A DNA stretch of 64,000 nt from JABCPE02 sp963520375 (GTDB lineage: Bacteria > Bacteroidota > Bacteroidia > Flavobacteriales > Weeksellaceae). Location of the stretch: positions 1-64,000 of the forward strand of contig CAUQQF010000004.1 of assembly GCA_963520375.1 (NCBI GenBank), written 5' to 3'. Both the position numbers and the translations under genes were made by a program. The notes under the pieces are model-generated. The model was not told the origin of the DNA. It searched no databases and saw only the letters and a program-made list of their open reading frames with translations. Below are positions 25,120 through 34,131 of this stretch, one piece after another (the first letter of the stretch is position 1; every line of letters begins with the position of its first letter).

Positions 25120-25938
25120 TTATTTTTGGACAATTTTAGTTTTTGGAAGTTCCACTGTTCCTGGATCTTTCCAAAGTCCATCTTTTATAGCTTTTTTCTT
25201 AATCGCTTCAGCTCTTTTTCCACTGTCTGGGTGGGAGTTGAACATTCTTTGGAATCCGTTTTCCTTAGCGCCTCCTGCTAGAAGTTCTAATTTTTTGAAT
25301 GCAGTGTAAGCACCTACTACATCATAACCATTAGATTTCATAAATTGGTATGAATAGTCATCCGCTTGGCTTTCCTGCTTTCTACTGTGAGAAGAATCCA
25401 AAAAGGCATTTGCCATATTTCCTAACTGAGTATCACTAAGTTTTGATACTGTGTTACTTGCAGCTCCAGCGGCATCTACAAGTGCAGCTCTGGTGTACGC
25501 AGATTTGATAGCATCTTTAGTATCTTCGTTTTTTACATGCCCGATTTCATGCCCAATAACAGCCAAAAGCTCATCATCAGTCATGATGTCCATAAGAGAA
25601 GAGAAAACTCTCACACTTCCATCAGCCGCAGCGAAAGCGTTGATGTCTCTTACTAAATATACTTTATAATTTAAAGTAAGTCCATCTTGGTTTTTGTGTT
25701 TTCCGAAAAGGCGGTTTAGTCTTTTTGTGTAAGGGCTGTTTTTGTCAGCTACTGGATTGTTATTATCCATCCAGTCCACAGATTCTTTAGAAAGTCTTGC
25801 TGCATCAGCGTTAGAGAAAGTCAATGCTTTTACTCCTTTTGCACCTGCATCTAGTGCTTTTCCTAAATTGATTTTTTGAGCATCAGCAAAATGAATTGCT
25901 CCTGCCATAAGACCTAAATAAATTACTTTTTTAAACAT
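25120..25938 (-). CDS. M48 family metallopeptidase, exported
   Basis: A 272-residue protease with N-terminal signal sequence (FKKVIYLGLMAGAIHFADAQ), zinc motif HEIGH at 130-134 and the third ligand Glu in QESQADDYSY. This is the M48 (HtpX/BepA/Oma1-like) family in its soluble periplasmic form, expected to degrade or quality-check envelope proteins. The start used is the ATG at 25938; the longer frame from 25962 starts inside the promoter box TAATTTTG (25962-25969) and is not transcribed as mRNA. Confidence 0.88.
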   Translation of the reverse strand: MFKKVIYLGLMAGAIHFADAQKINLGKALDAGAKGVKALTFSNADAARLSKESVDWMDNNNPVADKNSPYTKRLNRLFGKHKNQDGLTLNYKVYLVRDINAFAAADGSVRVFSSLMDIMTDDELLAVIGHEIGHVKNEDTKDAIKSAYTRAALVDAAGAASNTVSKLSDTQLGNMANAFLDSSHSRKQESQADDYSYQFMKSNGYDVVGAYTAFKKLELLAGGAKENGFQRMFNSHPDSGKRAEAIKKKAIKDGLWKDPGTVELPKTKIVQK

Positions 25939-25961
25939 AATTTTTGTTTTTGAATGATGCA

Positions 25962-25969
25962 CAAAATTA
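25962..25969 (-). promoter_or_regulatory. -7 box that decides the M48 protease start
   Basis: TAATTTTG on the minus strand, about 24 nt before the ATG at 25938. Confidence 0.6.
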
Positions 25970-26011
25970 CTAAATATTATTCAGAAGGGATAAATTTTTA
26001 ATTAAAAATTT

Positions 26012-26019
26012 TATTTTTG
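26012..26019 (+). promoter_or_regulatory. -7 box for the acyltransferase gene
   Basis: TATTTTTG about 20 nt before the ATG at 26039. Confidence 0.5.
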
Positions 26020-26038
26020 GCTAAAAATTCTCGGTTTG

Positions 26039-27124
26039 ATGAAAAGAGATTTATACATTGATTATGCGAAGGGTTTGGCAACTTTGTCGATCGTTTTTAT
26101 TCACACTGTTTTTTGGTCTGGGCAGTTTTATGTTTCTAATGAAATGAGGATTTTCAGTCTGCTTTTTGATGTGCCTATTTTCTTTGGACTCAGTGGATTG
26201 ACCTCTTCTGGAAATCTTGATAAAACCTTTCGCAGACTGCTGAAATTACAAATCACCTATATGATTTTTGTGACTGGATTGTTCTTTTTTGATAGTTTTT
26301 TCAAGATTTTTCTGCAGTCCTTTTTTGACAAAGAAACATACCAAAATTTCTTCCTGACCTTCGGGTCGAAATATACAGAGAACAGCCTGAGCCAGCCTTT
26401 TGATTTCAGGGTTTTGGGAAACTGGTGGCTGCATCAGTATAGCACTTGTGATGTTTTTCCTGTGGTGATGGGTAGTTTTTGGTATTTGAAGACTTACTAT
26501 GTTGTTACTTTTTTTGGAGTCGTCGTGCTGAGGTTTTTCTCAAAATACATTTGGTGGATTGTAGGTTTTTGCGTTGTTTTCATATTTATTTTTAATTCTA
26601 ATCCAGATTTTTATCCCACTGGGCAGGTGGGCTATACGGTTTTTTATTTATTGGTTTTTCTTGTAGCTTATCAGCTGAAAAACAAGAAACTGACCAATTC
26701 CCAAGTTCTGTTTTTAATTGGTTTTGTATTGCTCAGCTTTGTGGGAATGTTTTGGAGCTATGGAGTAAATATTTTTTACAAACTCAATAAACAGAAATTC
26801 CCGCCGAAAATCCCTTATATCGTTTGGTCTTTTGTTTCTTTGGCTCTGGTTTTTATCTTTTATAACAGACTAAAAATTCAGAAAGAAAATCTGCTTTCGT
26901 ACATAGGTCAGAATGCGATATTTTTCTATTTCGCGCAGGGAATCAGCTCGTCTTTGGTGTATTTTTTTATTCCTGTTTTTAGGGAAAATTTACATTGGTT
27001 CGTTTTGATGATTTTGATTTATGTTCTGAATGTCTTACTGGCTGTGGTTATTGCTCATTTGCTGAAAAAAGTAGATGAGCAGGGCTGGAAAATTTTGAAT
27101 TTATTTGCTGAAAAAATCAAATAA
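26039..27124 (+). CDS. Acyltransferase 3 family membrane protein
   Basis: A 361-residue integral membrane protein with about ten hydrophobic segments and the N-terminal RDLYIDYAKGLATLSIVFIHT motif of acyltransferase 3 enzymes (the R and H at both ends take part in catalysis). Such proteins O-acetylate sugars of LPS, capsule or peptidoglycan. There is no extracellular SGNH domain, so it is of the short type. The ATG at 26039 is preferred to the TTG one codon earlier. Its sugar substrate cannot be inferred. Confidence 0.8.
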   Translation: MKRDLYIDYAKGLATLSIVFIHTVFWSGQFYVSNEMRIFSLLFDVPIFFGLSGLTSSGNLDKTFRRLLKLQITYMIFVTGLFFFDSFFKIFLQSFFDKETYQNFFLTFGSKYTENSLSQPFDFRVLGNWWLHQYSTCDVFPVVMGSFWYLKTYYVVTFFGVVVLRFFSKYIWWIVGFCVVFIFIFNSNPDFYPTGQVGYTVFYLLVFLVAYQLKNKKLTNSQVLFLIGFVLLSFVGMFWSYGVNIFYKLNKQKFPPKIPYIVWSFVSLALVFIFYNRLKIQKENLLSYIGQNAIFFYFAQGISSSLVYFFIPVFRENLHWFVLMILIYVLNVLLAVVIAHLLKKVDEQGWKILNLFAEKIK

Positions 27125-27176
27125 ATATGCTATATTTGGGATAAGTTTTTTTACAAATCAAAGACAATCAGTGTTA

Positions 27177-27184
27177 TAAATTTG
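27177..27184 (+). promoter_or_regulatory. -7 box for the DUF4349 gene
   Basis: TAAATTTG about 93 nt before the ATG at 27277; another TATATTTG occurs at 27131-27138. Confidence 0.4.
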
Positions 27185-27276
27185 TAAAACCAATTTTCAG
27201 TAATTTTAAAACTAATTTACAATAATTGTCAAGCGATTTGATGGAAATTTGTACCAATAATTCAAAAAATAAGAAT

Positions 27277-28206
27277 ATGAAAAGAGTATTTAGAAATTCA
27301 GTAGTAGTCTTTATGGCTGTCTTTATGATAGCTTCCTGCGCTAAAAAAAATGGAACAGAAACATCTTATTCAGACACTCATCTAGAATCCATAGAATCAG
27401 AAGCAGCGGTGGATAGCACCACTGCACCCATGTCTGTGGCAGCAAGCCAAGAAGTGGAGGGTAAAAAATTCGTGCGAAAAGCAAATGTAGATATGGATGT
27501 TTCCGATGTATATCAGGCGACTATCTACATAGAAAATACATTGAAGGAGATGGGTGGTTTTGTGACAAGTAGTAATTATCGCAGCGATGTTTTGGAGGAA
27601 AATATCTTCCCTCAGTCAGAAGAAAAATCCCTATATGTCCGTAAATACACCACTAAAAACGAAATGCAGGTGCGGGTGCCGACTGAGAAATTGTCAGATT
27701 TCCTAAAATTACTGAATGACAAGAGTATTTTTCTCCGAGAACGAACCATTACAGCCGAAGATGTGAGTGCTAATGTAAAAATGGCTGAACTGGAAAAACA
27801 AAGAATGGAGAAACATAAAGCCCAGCTTTCCCAGCAAGCCAATACAACTAAAAATGCAGAAGCAACGAATGATAATGAGCGAGAGCTTAATTACCAGAAA
27901 ATAAATGATTTCAATCTCGCTGATGAACTGAAATACAGCACGGTGAGCATCTATCTTTCCGAGCCGAAATTTAAGATTTCTCAAGAGGAAATGCCGAATA
28001 TTAGAAGTTTGGAAGACAAATACAAAGGAAGTTTTTGGTATGATTTTAAAGAAGCTTTCGTTGATGGATTCTATGGATTCCAAAAGTTCTTAATACTGGC
28101 TGCAAATGCATGGATGTTTATTTTGGTCGGCGTTTTAGGAATTTTTGCTTGGAGAAATAGAAAGAAATTTTGGAAAAAATCAGAGAAAAAAGAAGAAGAA
28201 AAATAA
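27277..28206 (+). CDS. DUF4349 lipoprotein
   Basis: A 309-residue protein with a lipoprotein signal (FMIASC, lipobox Cys22), a central domain with the ADV/IYIENTLKEMGGFV and QVRVPTEKLSDFL motifs of DUF4349, a coiled-coil insert, and one C-terminal transmembrane helix (about 275-300) with a basic tail ending the protein. DUF4349 members resemble the periplasmic part of mechanosensitive or anti-sigma systems. The ATG at 27277 is preferred to the one at 27226 because it alone gives a signal peptide. Function unknown. Confidence 0.75.
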   Translation: MKRVFRNSVVVFMAVFMIASCAKKNGTETSYSDTHLESIESEAAVDSTTAPMSVAASQEVEGKKFVRKANVDMDVSDVYQATIYIENTLKEMGGFVTSSNYRSDVLEENIFPQSEEKSLYVRKYTTKNEMQVRVPTEKLSDFLKLLNDKSIFLRERTITAEDVSANVKMAELEKQRMEKHKAQLSQQANTTKNAEATNDNERELNYQKINDFNLADELKYSTVSIYLSEPKFKISQEEMPNIRSLEDKYKGSFWYDFKEAFVDGFYGFQKFLILAANAWMFILVGVLGIFAWRNRKKFWKKSEKKEEEK

Positions 28207-28211
28207 ATGAT

Positions 28212-28242
28212 GAAAATCTCTGCCGTGTGCGGGGATTTTTTA
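28212..28242 (+). terminator. Terminator before pgi
   Basis: GC-rich imperfect hairpin (AAATC..CCG/CGG..GATTT) followed by T6. Confidence 0.5.
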
Positions 28243-28254
28243 AATTTAAAAGAT

Positions 28255-28262
28255 TAAATTTG
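28255..28262 (+). promoter_or_regulatory. -7 box for pgi
   Basis: TAAATTTG 22 nt before the pgi ATG. Confidence 0.5.
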
Positions 28263-28284
28263 TGTTTTTTAATAATTAAAATTT

Positions 28285-29925
28285 ATGCTACCAAAAATAA
28301 ACCCTACCCAGACCAAAGCTTGGAAAGGTCTGAATGAATATTTTGCTGAAAAAAACTTTGATTTGAGGGAGCTTTTTGCTGAGAATCCTAATCGTTTCGA
28401 AGAATTTTCTATAAAAAGAGAAAACTTTTTGTTTGATTTTTCTAAAAATCTAATCGATGAAAAGGTAAAAAATCTTTTGCTCCAATTGGCTGAAGAATGT
28501 GAACTAAAAACGGCAATTTCTGCAATGTTTTCGGGCGAAAAAATAAATGAAACTGAGGGAAGGGCAGTTCTCCACACAGCTTTGAGAGATTTTTCTGACC
28601 AGCCGATTTTAGTGGATGGGAAAGATATAAAACCCGATGTGAAAAGAGTGCTCTCTCAGATGAAAGATTTTTCGGAAAAGGTGATTTCTGGCGAGCACAG
28701 AGGGTTTTCAGGAAAGGAAATCACGGATGTGGTGAATATCGGAATTGGTGGTTCGGATTTAGGGCCAGTGATGGTCTGCTCTGCATTGAAACATTTTAAA
28801 ACAAGGCTGAATGTACATTTTGTGTCTAATGTAGACGGAAATCATTTAGCTGAAACGCTTAAAAACCTCAACCCAGAAACCACGCTTTTCATCATCGCTT
28901 CTAAAACTTTTACCACGCAGGAAACGATGACCAATGCCCATTCTGCAAAGGATTGGTTCTTAAAATCTGGTAGTCAGGGAGATGTGGCGAAGCACTTTGT
29001 GGCGCTTTCCACTAATGTTTCTGAGGTTAAGAAATTTGGAATCGCTGAAGAAAATATTTTTGAATTTTGGGACTGGGTCGGTGGTCGCTATTCACTTTGG
29101 TCTGCTATTGGGCTAAGTATAGTATTATCAATTGGTTATGATAATTTTGAGCAACTTTTAAAAGGAGCAAACGAGACGGATATTCATTTCCAAAAAGCAG
29201 ATTTTTCTGAAAATGTTCCAGTGTTGATGGCATTGCTGGGCATTTGGTACAGAAATTTTTTTGATGCAAGTTCGCACGCAGTTTTGCCTTATTCACAGTA
29301 TCTTGACCGTTTTCCTGCCTACCTTCAGCAGGGCGATATGGAGAGTAATGGTAAGTCCGTGGATAGAAATGGAGAATTTGTGTATTACGAAACTGGGCCG
29401 ATTATCTGGGGAGAGCCAGGGACTAATGGGCAGCACGCTTTCTATCAGCTTATTCATCAGGGAACGGAGCTGATTCCGTCGGATTTTATCGCTTATGTGA
29501 AGTCTTGTAATTCGGTTTCTGACCATCAGGAAAAACTTTTGGCGAATTTCTTTGCACAGACAGAGGCTTTGGCTTTTGGAAAGGATAAAGAGCAGGTTTT
29601 AGATGAATTACAAAAAACCAATAAATCTGTTACCGAAATAGAAAAGCTGGTAAATTATAAGATTTTCCAAGGAAATATTCCGACAAATTCATTTTTATTT
29701 AAAGAATTAAATCCTTTTTCGCTCGGGCAGCTTATCGCTTTGTATGAGCATAAGATATTTGTTCAAGGAGTGATTTGGAATATTTTTAGTTTTGACCAAT
29801 TTGGAGTGGAACTCGGAAAAGTCCTCGCAAACAGGATTTTACCTAAACTCACCAATTCTGATGAAATTTCTTCTCACGATTCTTCTACGAATGGATTGAT
29901 AAACTATTATAAAACAAACAAATAA
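28285..29925 (+). CDS. pgi: Glucose-6-phosphate isomerase
   Basis: A 546-residue enzyme that interconverts glucose-6-phosphate and fructose-6-phosphate. Family signatures are intact: IGGSDLGP near residue 153, GGRYSLWSAIGL, the catalytic Glu/His region (GTNGQHAFYQL, with the His of active site in QHAF) and the C-terminal YEHKIFVQG loop. Length is as in E. coli. Probably transcribed with the Sel1-repeat gene 9 nt downstream. Confidence 0.95.
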   Translation: MLPKINPTQTKAWKGLNEYFAEKNFDLRELFAENPNRFEEFSIKRENFLFDFSKNLIDEKVKNLLLQLAEECELKTAISAMFSGEKINETEGRAVLHTALRDFSDQPILVDGKDIKPDVKRVLSQMKDFSEKVISGEHRGFSGKEITDVVNIGIGGSDLGPVMVCSALKHFKTRLNVHFVSNVDGNHLAETLKNLNPETTLFIIASKTFTTQETMTNAHSAKDWFLKSGSQGDVAKHFVALSTNVSEVKKFGIAEENIFEFWDWVGGRYSLWSAIGLSIVLSIGYDNFEQLLKGANETDIHFQKADFSENVPVLMALLGIWYRNFFDASSHAVLPYSQYLDRFPAYLQQGDMESNGKSVDRNGEFVYYETGPIIWGEPGTNGQHAFYQLIHQGTELIPSDFIAYVKSCNSVSDHQEKLLANFFAQTEALAFGKDKEQVLDELQKTNKSVTEIEKLVNYKIFQGNIPTNSFLFKELNPFSLGQLIALYEHKIFVQGVIWNIFSFDQFGVELGKVLANRILPKLTNSDEISSHDSSTNGLINYYKTNK

Positions 29926-29934
29926 CAAAAACCA

Positions 29935-31113
29935 ATGACTATGAGAACTTTATTACTAATAGTTTTGATTTTCTTTTCAGGATTGATACAAGCTCAAGAT
30001 GATTTGCTGAAAAAATCCGAAAAAGGGGATGCAGAAGCGATGTTTTATCTGGCATCATTATATTTTTTGGGAGAAAAGGGCTATCCACAGGACAATGAAA
30101 AAGCACTGCTATGGTTCCGAAAGTCAGCTGATAAAGGAAATGCAGAATCACAGAACACTCTCGGTACTATTTATATAAAAGGCTGGGCTGGAGTGAAACA
30201 AGATTATGAAAAAGCTGTGAAATTGTTAGAAAAAGCCGTGAAATCCAATCATGCAGATGCTTGTAATAATTTAGGGCTCCTGTATCGAGATGGCACAGGT
30301 GTGAAGCAAGATTACAAAAAAGCAATAGAACTTTTCCAAAAAGGAGCTAATCTGGGGAGTTCCTCCGCGGTGGATAACTTGGCGTATATGTATTATATGG
30401 GCTGGGGCGTGGAGAAAAACTATGAGAAAAATTTGGAGCTGATAGAAAAATCAGTGAAAATGACCAAAGACAAGCAACGACTGGTGCAAGTTGCTTATTT
30501 TTACCTTAAAGGGGAAGAAGTAAAACAAAATATCCCGAAAGCCATAGAACTCTACACTTGGGGGCATGAGAATTTCCCTTCTGAGGTCGCTTTTCCTAAT
30601 TATTTGGGTATGATTTATATTTATTATAATGACAAAGGAGAAAATAAAGGAGACTTTACAAAAGCCTTAAAATGGTATAAAATAGCGGTTAATCTGGGTG
30701 ATGTGGATGCGATGAATAATATAGCTTTCATCTATCTGCAAGACAATCCACAAGTTAAAAATACCCAGCAGGGAATAGAATGGATGGAAAAAGCAGCCAA
30801 TTTGGGAAATCCGAAAGCTATCTATAATCTCGGATACCTCTACACACTCGGTGGGGATCTGCCAAAGAACTATGACAAGGCTGTGGAATGGTTCAGAAAA
30901 GGGGAAGTCATCGGTGAAGAAATGAGTATTTCCTCACTGGGAGCAATGTATCATGCTGGGATTAAATTTAAAAAAGACCTTCAAAAAGCCAAAGAATATT
31001 ATCTAAAAGCTACAAAAGATGAAAATCTCGCAAAAGCCCTCTTTGAGCGAAATGAAAAACTTATAAAAGAAAATCCTACAAAAGTATATGCATGGAGGGC
31101 GGAAAGGGAGTAG
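29935..31113 (+). CDS. Sel1-like repeat (SLR) exported protein
   Basis: A 392-residue protein made of about nine Sel1/TPR-like repeats (each ends near AxxNLGxxYxxG, for example ACNNLGLLYRDGTG and AIYNLGYLYTLGG). The N-terminus is a signal peptide (MRTLLLIVLIFFSGLIQAQ), so the start may be at 29935 or at the ATG two codons later (29941). SLR proteins bind partner proteins, often on the bacterial surface. It follows pgi closely, and ends with a strong terminator just before tRNA-Asn. Confidence 0.85.
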   Translation: MTMRTLLLIVLIFFSGLIQAQDDLLKKSEKGDAEAMFYLASLYFLGEKGYPQDNEKALLWFRKSADKGNAESQNTLGTIYIKGWAGVKQDYEKAVKLLEKAVKSNHADACNNLGLLYRDGTGVKQDYKKAIELFQKGANLGSSSAVDNLAYMYYMGWGVEKNYEKNLELIEKSVKMTKDKQRLVQVAYFYLKGEEVKQNIPKAIELYTWGHENFPSEVAFPNYLGMIYIYYNDKGENKGDFTKALKWYKIAVNLGDVDAMNNIAFIYLQDNPQVKNTQQGIEWMEKAANLGNPKAIYNLGYLYTLGGDLPKNYDKAVEWFRKGEVIGEEMSISSLGAMYHAGIKFKKDLQKAKEYYLKATKDENLAKALFERNEKLIKENPTKVYAWRAERE

Positions 31114-31130
31114 GATTAAATGTTTAATTA

Positions 31131-31163
31131 AAAAAAAGAGTTATCAGATGATAACTCTTTTTT
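31131..31163. terminator. Terminator between the Sel1 gene and tRNA-Asn
   Basis: AGAGTTATC/GATAACTCT hairpin with A and T flanks; it can serve both the upstream gene and the minus-strand tRNA. Confidence 0.8.
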
Positions 31164-31239
31164 GGCGCCTTTTGCTGGGCTCGAACCAGCGACCCTCTGA
31201 TTAACAGTCAGATGCTCTAACCGACTGAGCTAAAAAGGC
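31163..31239 (-). tRNA. tRNA-Asn (GTT)
   Basis: Minus-strand cloverleaf with 7-bp acceptor stem GCCTTTT/AAAAGGC, anticodon GTT in the loop CTGTTAA, T-loop GGTTCGAGCC and an encoded 3' CCA. Confidence 0.93.
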
Positions 31240-31325
31240 GTTTTGTTCATTTTTAGTGATGCAAATATAGGAACATTTTTTATATCCACCAAATTTTTAT
31301 GAAACTTTTTGTAATTATTTTTTTT

Positions 31326-32795
31326 CTAAAATTTGTTCAGGATTAGCTTAACAATGTCATTTCCAAAGATTAACACCATTAAAGACAATAGGAAAATAAC
31401 TCCAATCATTTGAGCATTTTCCAAGATTTTTTGTGGAACAGGCTTCCTTGTGACTATTTCCCAAAGCGTAAATACCACATGCCCGCCATCAAGTCCTGGG
31501 ATAGGAAGCAGGTTTAGGAATGCTAACCAAACAGAGAACATCGCAGTAAAACTCCAGAAGAAAGTCCAGTCAATTGCATAGTTTCCAGCTGTGTCTTGTC
31601 TTACATGCATCTGATTAACAATTGCAATAGGACCACCTACTTTTTTGTAGCCTTTTACTGTTTTATTAAACACAAGTTTAAATTGTTTTATCTGGTAGGT
31701 CAGTTCCTCTATGGAGCGTGTGAAACCTCTTGATACAGCTTCTATTGGGGTAAAGTCCTTTTTTGTTAGAAAGTTTCTGCCAACAGAGATACCTATCGTT
31801 CCTTCTTTTGATACAGGAAGTTTTAAATCTACCGTATTACTTGCTCTTTCTACTTGAACCAAAGCTTCCTGTCCTGCGTGTTTTGATAATACAGAAAGCA
31901 GTTCATCGTAAAAAGTAATATTTTTATCGTTGATTTTTAGTATTTTATCTCCTTTTTGTAATCCTGCATCTATTGCTGTTTTAGCTATCACAGTATCTAC
32001 TATGGGTTCTATTCTTGGAACAAGGAATCCCTTTGGTGTATCTTCTTGAAATACCATAGCTTTGCCTTCGTCATTGGTGTCAAAAGTCACTTCTTTTCCA
32101 CCCCTTAGCACAGTAATATGGTCGCTTAATAAAACATCCAGAGATAGTTTTTCTAAATTTTTCTGTTCTTTTCCATCTACTTTTAGGATTTTATCTCCGT
32201 CTTGGAATCCCATTTTCTTGGCTGACTCACCATAAGTAATTGTTACATTTTTATCTGGATTAAAAATCATTTCTCCATTAAAATAGGAAAGACAAGAATA
32301 AATAAACCAAGCTAAAAAGAAATTAACAGTAACTCCGCCAAGCATGATGATAAGTCTCTGCCAAGCTGGTTTGCTACGGAATTCCCAAGGTTCAGCAGGT
32401 TTTTTCAGTTGTTCTGTATCCATACTTTCATCCACCATTCCCGCTATCTTTACATAACCACCCATAGGCAGCCAGCCGATGCCCCATTTTGTGCTTTCTG
32501 GGTGCTTTCTCCAATCACTATCAGGCAGGTTTTCTGTATTGATAGAAACTTCTTTTTTCTCTCCATCTATCTCGATGATTTCTGTATCAGGCTGATTTTT
32601 AGAGAAAAATTTGTATTGCCATTTTCCGTTGATTTTTTTCATTGAAAATAAAGAAAACCAAGGGTCAAAAAACAGGAAAAATTTCTCTGCTCGGGTCTTG
32701 AACCATTTTGCAGGAAGATAATGCCCTAATTCGTGTAAGAAAACTAAAATAGAAATACTTAGAATAAACTGAAATATTTTTAATGCTAATTCCAT
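31326..32795 (-). CDS. rseP: RIP metalloprotease RseP
   Basis: A 489-residue inner-membrane site-2 protease. HELGH (21-25) supplies two zinc ligands and NLLPIPGLDGGH near residue 412 holds the other; between them lie two PDZ-like periplasmic domains (about 170-370). RseP cleaves anti-sigma factors and leftover signal peptides. The start is the ATG at 32795; the TTG one codon before is weaker. Upstream TACCTTTG gives a short leader. Alone between tRNA-Asn and the divergent nitrilase gene. Confidence 0.92.
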   Translation of the reverse strand: MELALKIFQFILSISILVFLHELGHYLPAKWFKTRAEKFFLFFDPWFSLFSMKKINGKWQYKFFSKNQPDTEIIEIDGEKKEVSINTENLPDSDWRKHPESTKWGIGWLPMGGYVKIAGMVDESMDTEQLKKPAEPWEFRSKPAWQRLIIMLGGVTVNFFLAWFIYSCLSYFNGEMIFNPDKNVTITYGESAKKMGFQDGDKILKVDGKEQKNLEKLSLDVLLSDHITVLRGGKEVTFDTNDEGKAMVFQEDTPKGFLVPRIEPIVDTVIAKTAIDAGLQKGDKILKINDKNITFYDELLSVLSKHAGQEALVQVERASNTVDLKLPVSKEGTIGISVGRNFLTKKDFTPIEAVSRGFTRSIEELTYQIKQFKLVFNKTVKGYKKVGGPIAIVNQMHVRQDTAGNYAIDWTFFWSFTAMFSVWLAFLNLLPIPGLDGGHVVFTLWEIVTRKPVPQKILENAQMIGVIFLLSLMVLIFGNDIVKLILNKF

Positions 32796-32817
32796 CAAAT
32801 TTAAAATTAAAATCGTG

Positions 32818-32825
32818 CAAAGGTA
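32818..32825 (-). promoter_or_regulatory. -7 box for rseP
   Basis: TACCTTTG on the minus strand, 23 nt before the ATG. Confidence 0.55.
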
Positions 32826-32842
32826 ATAAAAACATTATTAAA

Positions 32843-32850
32843 TATTTTTG
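32843..32850 (+). promoter_or_regulatory. -7 box for the omega-amidase gene
   Basis: TATTTTTG about 45 nt before the ATG; divergent from the rseP promoter. Confidence 0.45.
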
Positions 32851-32895
32851 GTTTCAAAATAAAAATAATAGATTTACAAACAAAAGTCAAAAAAT

Positions 32896-33645
32896 ATGAA
32901 AATAACAGCGTTAAATTTGGATATTCGATGGAAATCTCCAGAGGAAAATATCAATATCATTGAAGAAAAATTAAAAGATGAACAAGCGGATGTATTTCTT
33001 CTTCCAGAGATGTTTACTACGGGATTTTGCGTTGATACAGAAGAGGTAGCAGACAGTAAAGGCGAAACCCTTGCATGGATGAAGCGTTTTGCGGAGAAGA
33101 AAAAATCAGCAGTGGGAGGGAGTGTTTCGGTGAAGGAAAATGGACAAATGTATAATCGATTTTATTTCGTGGAACCTTCAGGGAAAGTTCATCAATACGA
33201 TAAAAAACACTTGTTTTCTTTTGGTGGAGAGGATAAAATCTATACACCAGGGAAGGAGCGTGTAGTGGTTGATTATAAGGGGGTTAAGTTTTTGCTTTTG
33301 GTGTGCTATGATTTGAGATTTCCTGTATTTGCAAGAAATGTAGATAATTATGATGTAATGATAGATGTGGCCAGCTGGACAGAATCTCGTATTTTGGCGT
33401 GGGAAACTCTTCTGAGAGCCAGAGCTATTGAAAACCAATCATTTGTGTTCGGAGTTAATAGAATAGGGGTAGATGGTTCTGGGTTGAATTATCCAGAAAG
33501 CACCCGTTGTTTCTATGCCGATGGGACAGAGATATCCGAGAAAAGTGGAGATATCATATCAGCGAATATAGATTTGGAGAAGCTAAATTCTTTTAGACAG
33601 AAATTTAAAGTCCTTTTAGACAGAGATGATTTTGAACTAAAATAA
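32896..33645 (+). CDS. Nitrilase-family omega-amidase (YafV-like)
   Basis: A 249-residue carbon-nitrogen hydrolase with the Glu-Lys-Cys triad: E38 (LLPEMFTTGF), K104 (YDKKHLF) and C137 (LVCYDLRFP). Size and the TTGF and LRFP context match omega-amidases, which hydrolyse 2-oxoglutaramate or succinamate and serve in amide salvage from methionine. Monocistronic. Other nitrilase-branch enzymes are possible, but YafV/NIT2 is the best fit. Confidence 0.8.
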   Translation: MKITALNLDIRWKSPEENINIIEEKLKDEQADVFLLPEMFTTGFCVDTEEVADSKGETLAWMKRFAEKKKSAVGGSVSVKENGQMYNRFYFVEPSGKVHQYDKKHLFSFGGEDKIYTPGKERVVVDYKGVKFLLLVCYDLRFPVFARNVDNYDVMIDVASWTESRILAWETLLRARAIENQSFVFGVNRIGVDGSGLNYPESTRCFYADGTEISEKSGDIISANIDLEKLNSFRQKFKVLLDRDDFELK

Positions 33646-33676
33646 AAAATGGAGCTTTATAACGGCTCCATTTTTT
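33645..33676. terminator. Bidirectional terminator
   Basis: TGGAGC/GCTCCA stem with A6 and T6 flanks between convergent genes. Confidence 0.8.
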
Positions 33677-33699
33677 ATATAATTTGCGAATATAATTTC

Positions 33700-34035
33700 T
33701 TAAAAATCCTCGTCAGAATCTATCGTGAAAGAACGGGATTTGAAGTCTTTGTCGTGTTTTTCAGAAATTACATCTTCTCCTTTTTGCTCAATAATGAAAT
33801 CCTTAGTTTCATTAAACATTTCTAAGAAACCTTTGAAATCTTCTTTGTAAAGATAGATTTTGTGTTTTTCAAAAGTTGCTTCACCACTTTCATTAAAATT
33901 TTTCTTGCTTTCTGTGATAGTAAGATAGTAGTCGCCTGCTTTTGTTTCTCTCACATCAAAGAAATAAGTTCTCCTTCCTGCTTTTAACACCTTTGTAAAA
34001 ATTTCATTTTCTTGGCGTTCTTTGTAATCACTCAT
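33700..34035 (-). CDS. PUR-alpha-like DUF3276 protein
   Basis: A 111-residue protein of the DUF3276 family, a single PUR domain (KAGRRTYFFDVRETKAGDYYLTITESKK and the KIYLYKEDFKGFLEMFNE half). PUR domains bind purine-rich single-stranded nucleic acid; the bacterial family is typical of Bacteroidota and Borrelia. A short acidic-basic C-tail ends the protein. Own promoter (TAAATTTG) and terminator; stands alone. Confidence 0.85.
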   Translation of the reverse strand: MSDYKERQENEIFTKVLKAGRRTYFFDVRETKAGDYYLTITESKKNFNESGEATFEKHKIYLYKEDFKGFLEMFNETKDFIIEQKGEDVISEKHDKDFKSRSFTIDSDEDF

Positions 34036-34061
34036 TTTATTGTTATTTTAATAATGCTCAA

Positions 34062-34069
34062 CAAATTTA
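34062..34069 (-). promoter_or_regulatory. -7 box for the DUF3276 gene
   Basis: TAAATTTG on the minus strand, 27 nt before the ATG. Confidence 0.5.
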
Positions 34070-34131
34070 AGATAATTTTTTAAACTTTCATAGAAAAAAT
34101 CAAAAAAACTATCAAAAATCATGTATTTGGT